35,799 bases of DNA from Clostridia bacterium (GTDB lineage: Bacteria; Bacillota; Clostridia; Oscillospirales; CAG-272): NCBI GenBank assembly GCA_017407835.1, contig JAFQVV010000001.1:1-35799 (forward strand), read 5' to 3'. A program made the position numbers and the translations under genes. Of this stretch, positions 32,005 through 35,799 are shown one piece after another. Below the pieces are notes generated by a model, which was not told the origin of the DNA, did no database searches, and was given only the letters and a program-made list of their open reading frames with translations. The stretch's first letter is position 1. The number at the start of each line of letters is the position of its first letter.

Positions 32005-33348
32005 TTATCCGATCAGCAGATTGGCATCGGGATATGTCACGCAGTTCTGCGCGCTGCTCTGTCCCCGTGCCACGGCATATGTGACAGTCAAAATACCCAC
32101 ACGGCCAAAATACATAATCATCATGAGCATAATTTGCTCAAGCATACCAAGTGCAGGCGTCAGCCCCATGGAAATACCCACCGTTCCCGCGGCACTGGTC
32201 ACTTCGTAAAGCGCAGCCATGGGAGAAGCGCCGCCGTGTGCAATCAGTACGATGGTTCCAAGCAAAATAACCGCAAACTGGACAAACACCAAAACGGCCG
32301 CCCGCATAAATTGTTCGGGGGTCAAACGACGGCCGAACAGATTGATCTCACGATGGCCGGCCATTGTGCGCACTACTGCGATGATCACCACACCAACCGT
32401 GACCAGCTTAACGCCGCCGGCAGTTGAGCACGATGCGCCGCCAACAAACATCAACAGCACACCAAGCAGCTTTGACGGATCGGTCAGGGCTGCATTGTCA
32501 ACGGCAGAAAAACCGGCTGTACGCAGTGTCATGGATTGAAACAGCGCCGAGAGCAGTTTCTCCCCCAGCGGCATATCCCCAAAGGTAGCCGGATTGCTCC
32601 ATTCAAAGAGCAGAAAACAAATTGCTCCTCCCAGCAGAAGCACAGCAGAAAGGAAAAAAACGAACCGAGAATAAACCGAAAAACGGCGGCGAAGTCGGAG
32701 AAAATTGATTACATCAGTCCATACCAAAAAGCCAATTCCGCCAATGAGAATGAGGAAAATGACCGTCAGACAAACCACCGGGTTGTCTGCAAAAGATGAA
32801 AGCGAAGAAAACGCACCGCCATATGCACCGAGAATATCAAATCCGGCGTTGCAAAACGCGGTAACCGAATGAAAAACGCCATACCAAAGTCCGCGTCCCC
32901 AACCAAAGATGGGTACAAATTGGGTAGCCAGTATCAATGCACCAATCAGCTCAAAGAGGAGAGTACCTGCAACGATGCGTTTGACCAGATCAGTGATGTG
33001 CTCAAGACTGTTGAGCCCATAGGATTGTGCGATCAGCATCCGTTCTCGGGGCGTCACACGGCGGCGAATAAGCATTGACAAAATCACAGCGAAGCTCATA
33101 AAGCCAAGTGCCCCAATCTGAATCAGCAGCAGAATAACAACGTGCCCAAAGGTACTGAAATATGTCCCCGTATCCACAACCACAAGCCCTGTCACGCAAG
33201 TCGCACTCACCGAGGTGAAGGCCGCAACCAGCGGCGATGTCATGACATGCTCTGCACTGGAGATGGGGAGCATCAACAAAATCGTCCCTACAAGCATAAT
33301 CACAGGAAAGCCAATCGCAATGATTTGCGTCGGATTGAGTTTACGCAA
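32005..33348 (-). CDS. ktrB: K+ uptake channel subunit KtrB (TrkH family)
   Basis: A 447-residue K+ transporter with four M1-P-M2 repeats. The first selectivity-filter region is FTSVSATCVTGLVVVDTG and the second FHSVTAFCNAGFDILG; later ones are FQSMTLRTAGFSAVD and YEVTSAAGTVGISMGLTP. The start was set at TTG 33348, before RKLNPTQIIAIG, because GGGAGG lies seven bases upstream and the length fits KtrB. The open frame continues to 33498, but the promoter at 33416-33444 lies inside that extension. It works with KtrA in Na+-dependent K+ uptake. Confidence 0.93.
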   Translation of the reverse strand: MRKLNPTQIIAIGFPVIMLVGTILLMLPISSAEHVMTSPLVAAFTSVSATCVTGLVVVDTGTYFSTFGHVVILLLIQIGALGFMSFAVILSMLIRRRVTPRERMLIAQSYGLNSLEHITDLVKRIVAGTLLFELIGALILATQFVPIFGWGRGLWYGVFHSVTAFCNAGFDILGAYGGAFSSLSSFADNPVVCLTVIFLILIGGIGFLVWTDVINFLRLRRRFSVYSRFVFFLSAVLLLGGAICFLLFEWSNPATFGDMPLGEKLLSALFQSMTLRTAGFSAVDNAALTDPSKLLGVLLMFVGGASCSTAGGVKLVTVGVVIIAVVRTMAGHREINLFGRRLTPEQFMRAAVLVFVQFAVILLGTIVLIAHGGASPMAALYEVTSAAGTVGISMGLTPALGMLEQIMLMMIMYFGRVGILTVTYAVARGQSSAQNCVTYPDANLLIG

Positions 33349-33415
33349 AGCGGCACCTCCCAGCCCCAAAAATTCCGCCGTGGCCGCAGATCTGTCCACC
33401 GTTCGCGGATATCTT

Positions 33416-33444
33416 ATTATACCATCGCTGTCCCCCACTGTCAA
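33416..33444 (-). promoter_or_regulatory. Promoter of the ktrBA operon
   Basis: On the minus strand this reads TTGACA, 17 bases, TATAAT, a perfect match. The TTG start codon of ktrB is about 60 bases downstream. There is no recognisable c-di-AMP riboswitch in between. Confidence 0.88.
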
Positions 33445-33538
33445 GTAATTCACCCAAAAGCCCATTATACGACAACAAGAGGTGCCCAAACATGGCATCT
33501 GTTGTGTCGAATTTTATCAGCATGTGGGAAAAACAAAA

Positions 33539-34015
33539 TCAAATCAAGAAAGCAAGCACAGACAATGCACCGTAACTGATCAATGTCACAATTATCGCAG
33601 CACCGATCACGCCCAGAATAATAGCCGGAACAGCAATTTTCGGCTTAACACGGAAAAGCGCGGCCACAAGGGCGCCAGTCCATGCCCCCGTTCCGGGCAG
33701 GGGAATAGCAACAAGGATAAGCAGCCCCCAAAAGGCATAACTGTTCACCTTGTCGGCATGTTTGTTGGCTTTCCGCTCAAGCCAAAGTGCAATTTTGGCA
33801 AAGAGGGCGATCGGACAGCGTTTCATCCAGTCAAGAATTGCACGAATAAAGAGCAAAATAAAGGGCACGGGAATACAATTTCCGACCACGGATGCCAACA
33901 TGCAGCTATACCATGGTAAATCCAGCAAATAGCCCGCAGGAATTGCTCCGCGAAGCTCAATAATCGGCACCATAGAGATAAATGCCACCCAGAGAATGTT
34001 TTTAATTGAGCCCAT
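33539..34015 (-). CDS. COG2426 / small multidrug export-like membrane protein
   Basis: A 158-residue protein with about four hydrophobic segments. It has the signatures of the COG2426 family: MVPIIELRGAIPAGYLLDLPW near the N-terminus, VVGNCIPVPFILLFIRAILDWM, and LLILVAIPLPGTGAWTGALVAALF. The family was once linked to multidrug export, but its real substrate is uncertain. The ATG at 34015 is preceded by GGAGGA; the longer frame begins with a TTG inside that site. It lies 26 bases after ribU and appears to be in the same FMN-controlled transcript. Confidence 0.8.
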   Translation of the reverse strand: MGSIKNILWVAFISMVPIIELRGAIPAGYLLDLPWYSCMLASVVGNCIPVPFILLFIRAILDWMKRCPIALFAKIALWLERKANKHADKVNSYAFWGLLILVAIPLPGTGAWTGALVAALFRVKPKIAVPAIILGVIGAAIIVTLISYGALSVLAFLI

Positions 34016-34041
34016 TTTCTCCTCCAAACACGGTTTTACAC

Positions 34042-34641
34042 TTATTTGTGCAGAATACCCGATACACGTTTATACAGCAGAACGGCAAGAATCGAGCAGA
34101 TGATCCCCTTGAGCAGGTTAAAGGGAGCAACCGCAAACACGATCATCGATTTCAGGTCAGTCACGGCGGGGTTGACTGCACTTGCCATTCCAACAATCGA
34201 ATCCAGCGGAAGCTTATACATTTCCACATAGGTTGGCACCAGCACAAAATAGTTAAGCAAAGAGCCGACCACAGTAAGAGACAAAGCACCGACAATCATC
34301 CCTAAAATGGCGTTTTTCAGGGATTTCTTGTGCCGATAGATCAATGCTGCCGGGACAACAAAGACACAACCGGTGATAAAATTGGCGAACTCCCCCACGA
34401 AAGCCGTTGTTGTTCCGTTCAGCAAAAGGTTAAGCAGGTTTTTGAGCAATTCAATGAGAACTGCCGCCATGGGACCAAGTGCAAAGCCGCCAATCAAAAT
34501 CAGCATCTCGCTCAAATCCAGCTTGTAAAATGTGGGAGTAAACGGCAAGGGGAATTCAAACAACATCAAAACAGCGGCGGCTCCGGCAAGAATGCCGACC
34601 TTTATGATGTACTTAATGACAGACTGATAGTTGCGTTTCAT
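34042..34641 (-). CDS. ribU: ECF transporter S component, riboflavin type (RibU)
   Basis: A 199-residue membrane protein with five to six segments, the substrate-binding component of an energy-coupling factor transporter. The stretch FPLPFTPTFYKLDLSEMLILIGGFALGPMAAVLIELLKNLLNLLLNGT (about 30-76) is diagnostic for RibU-like S components. The FMN riboswitch directly upstream supports riboflavin as substrate. The shared EcfAA'T energising module is not in this window. The start follows TAGGAG by seven bases. Confidence 0.92.
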   Translation of the reverse strand: MKRNYQSVIKYIIKVGILAGAAAVLMLFEFPLPFTPTFYKLDLSEMLILIGGFALGPMAAVLIELLKNLLNLLLNGTTTAFVGEFANFITGCVFVVPAALIYRHKKSLKNAILGMIVGALSLTVVGSLLNYFVLVPTYVEMYKLPLDSIVGMASAVNPAVTDLKSMIVFAVAPFNLLKGIICSILAVLLYKRVSGILHK

Positions 34642-34675
34642 GATATATCTCCTAACATATGTGTATGGTTAGAAG

Positions 34676-34706
34676 AAAAAGCACCCCCAAAGCAATTCGG
34701 GGGTGC
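34676..34706 (-). terminator. Riboswitch expression-platform terminator
   Basis: Stem GCACCCCC/GGGGGTGC (34681-34688 with 34699-34706) followed on the minus strand by a T-run. It lies between the FMN aptamer and the ribU start, so it is the likely ligand-controlled terminator. Confidence 0.88.
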
Positions 34707-34710
34707 CATT

Positions 34711-34829
34711 ATCTTCTTCTCTCATCCGGACTTTACCGTCGGCACAGGAATCTCACCTGTTCGGCGCACATATATGCGTTCGCGGGCTATACCGCCGGTA
34801 TGGAATTTCACCAATCCCCAAAGAATGAT
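34711..34829 (-). promoter_or_regulatory. FMN riboswitch (RFN element)
   Basis: On the minus strand the conserved aptamer segments appear in order: a 5' TTTGGGG, GGTGAAATTCC, CCGGCGGTATAGCCCGCGA, then CAGGTGAGATTCCTG, GCCGACGGT and AGTCCGGATGAGAGAAGA. The closing helix pairs ATCATTCTT with the final AGAAGAAGAT. FMN binding should favour the terminator and reduce expression of ribU and the gene after it. Confidence 0.95.
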
Positions 34830-34836
34830 ATTTGAG

Positions 34837-34868
34837 AAATGGGCGGATACCGCGGTATCCGCCCATTT
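34837..34868 (-). terminator. Terminator of tuf
   Basis: A 32-base perfect palindrome, 14 bases after the tuf stop codon, with A/T-rich outer pairs and a GC-rich core. It ends only about eight bases before the FMN aptamer begins. Confidence 0.88.
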
Positions 34869-34881
34869 ATTTCATTAGAAA

Positions 34882-35799
34882 TTACTCGTGGATTTCAGCA
34901 ACGACGCCGGAACCAACGGTACGGCCGCCCTCGCGGATAGCGAAGCGGAGACCCTTCTCGATAGCGATGGGCGTGATGAGCTCAACAGTCATGTCGACGT
35001 TGTCGCCGGGGCGGCACATCTCAACGCCTTCGGGAAGATTGATTACACCGGTAACGTCAGTGGTACGGAAGTAGAACTGAGGACGGTAGCCAGCGAAGAA
35101 GGGCTTCTTACGGCCGCCTTCCTTCTCAGTCAGAACGTACACCTGACCGGTGAACTTGGTGTGGGGGTTGATGGAGCCGGGCTTGCAGAGAACCTGACCG
35201 CGCTCGATCTCGTTCTTCTGGATACCACGGAGGAGCAGACCTACGTTGTCGCCTGCCTCAGCGTAGTCAAGCAGCTTACGGAACATTTCGATACCGGTGA
35301 TAACGGTGGTCTTCTTCTCGTCAGCCAGACCAACGATTTCTACGTTGTCAGACATACGAACCTGTCCACGCTCAACACGACCGGTAGCAACAGTACCACG
35401 ACCGGTGATGGAGAATACGTCCTCGACGGGCATCAGGAAGGGCAGATCAGCCTTTCTGTCCGGAGTCGGGATGTAGCTGTCAACAGCAGCCATGAGCTCC
35501 ATGATAGGTGCGTAAACCGCATCGGAGTTATCGGTAACAGCGCTCTCGAGAGCTTCACGAGCGGAGCCGCGGATGATCGGAATATCATCACCCGGGAAGT
35601 CGTACTCGGAGAGAAGATCACGGATCTCCATCTCAACGAGGTCGCACAGCTCAGCGTCGTCAACGAGGTCGCACTTGTTCATGAATACAACGAGTGCAGG
35701 AACGCCTACCTGACGAGCAAGCAGGATGTGCTCACGGGTCTGAGCCATCGGGCCGTCGGTTGCAGCAACTACGAGGATAGCGCCGTCCATCTGAGCAGC
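34882..35799 (-). CDS. tuf: Translation elongation factor Tu, 5' end outside window
   Basis: The C-terminal three quarters of EF-Tu. The frame is open to the window edge (AAQ before [15 protein letters not shown]), corresponding to about residue 95 of the full protein. It includes the guanine-specificity motif NKCD, the second G-domain signature GSAREAL, domain II ([19 protein letters not shown]) and domain III ending [15 protein letters not shown]. It delivers aminoacyl-tRNA to the ribosome. Compared with many bacteria, the motif is NKCDLVDD and GSARE rather than GSALK, both common in Clostridia. Codon use is strongly biased, as expected for a highly expressed gene. The true start is not in the window. 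Confidence 0.97.
   Translation of the reverse strand, partial: AAQMDGAILVVAATDGPMAQTREHILLARQVGVPALVVFMNKCDLVDDAELCDLVEMEIRDLLSEYDFPGDDIPIIRGSAREALESAVTDNSDAVYAPIMELMAAVDSYIPTPDRKADLPFLMPVEDVFSITGRGTVATGRVERGQVRMSDNVEIVGLADEKKTTVITGIEMFRKLLDYAEAGDNVGLLLRGIQKNEIERGQVLCKPGSINPHTKFTGQVYVLTEKEGGRKKPFFAGYRPQFYFRTTDVTGVINLPEGVEMCRPGDNVDMTVELITPIAIEKGLRFAIREGGRTVGSGVVAEIHE

Noticed and set aside
33349..33498. A 50-residue N-terminal extension of KtrB
   Set aside because: The perfect promoter at 33416-33444 lies inside it, and a TTG with a good ribosome binding site at 33348 gives the usual KtrB length.

Overview
The window looks like chromosome of a Gram-positive, probably spore-forming anaerobe of the class Clostridia (Oscillospirales or Christensenellales-like; this placement is inference). 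The support is: strong AGGAGG-type ribosome binding sites; many TTGACA-17-TATAAT-type promoters; a YtvI-like and a SpoVB-like sporulation membrane protein; a KtrAB potassium system; an FMN riboswitch in front of a RibU-type ECF S component; a biotin-dependent Na+ pumping decarboxylase cluster; and a large Opp peptide importer. Base composition is near 50% GC, with one clearly AT-rich gene at 8868-9683. I see no CRISPR array, tRNA, transposase or phage gene.

Layout, left half. Positions 1-273 hold, on the minus strand, two tandem consensus promoters and a leader that resembles an rRNA operon leader running off the left edge. An operon of a lipid- or membrane-anchored amidase, an OmpR-type response regulator and a multi-pass histidine kinase follows (474-4081, +). 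Opposing it on the minus strand are an ECF-type sigma factor with a large C-terminal extension (4119-5696), a hemolysin III family protein (5802-6506) and a YtvI/AI-2E family permease (6599-7696). On the plus strand come a lipoprotein cyclophilin (7858-8469), a chain of short hairpins (8537-8702) and an AT-rich gene fusing an XRE DNA-binding domain to a TehB-like methyltransferase (8868-9683).

Middle. A minus-strand operon (14798 down to 9790) encodes a 12S/MmdA-type carboxyltransferase, an OadG-type subunit, a biotin carrier, an OadB Na+ pump and an OadA/5S-type carboxyltransferase. It therefore has every part of both a transcarboxylase and a Na+ translocating decarboxylase. An amidohydrolase (15071-15871, +), a SpoVB-like flippase (15905-17494, -) and a cytidylate kinase-like protein (17692-18318, +) follow. 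Next is a cluster of three XRE regulators, two of them long and one of those clearly TPR-like, transcribed divergently (18501-21221).

Right half. A long minus-strand opp operon (oppA 30878 to oppF 21991, then a DUF3899-like membrane protein) encodes a peptide ABC importer. OppD, OppF, OppC and OppA all appear much larger than usual, with extra sequence inserted between conserved motifs. ktrB-ktrA (33348-31332) provide K+ uptake. ribU plus a COG2426-type membrane protein (34641-33539) sit behind an FMN riboswitch, which lies directly downstream of the tuf terminator. tuf (EF-Tu) runs off the right edge.

The strongest leads for something undescribed are the coordinated enlargement of the Opp subunits, next to peptide-sensor-like XRE regulators, and the hairpin-chain element beside the XRE-methyltransferase gene. 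The combined transcarboxylase/Na+ pump operon and the extended sigma factor come next.
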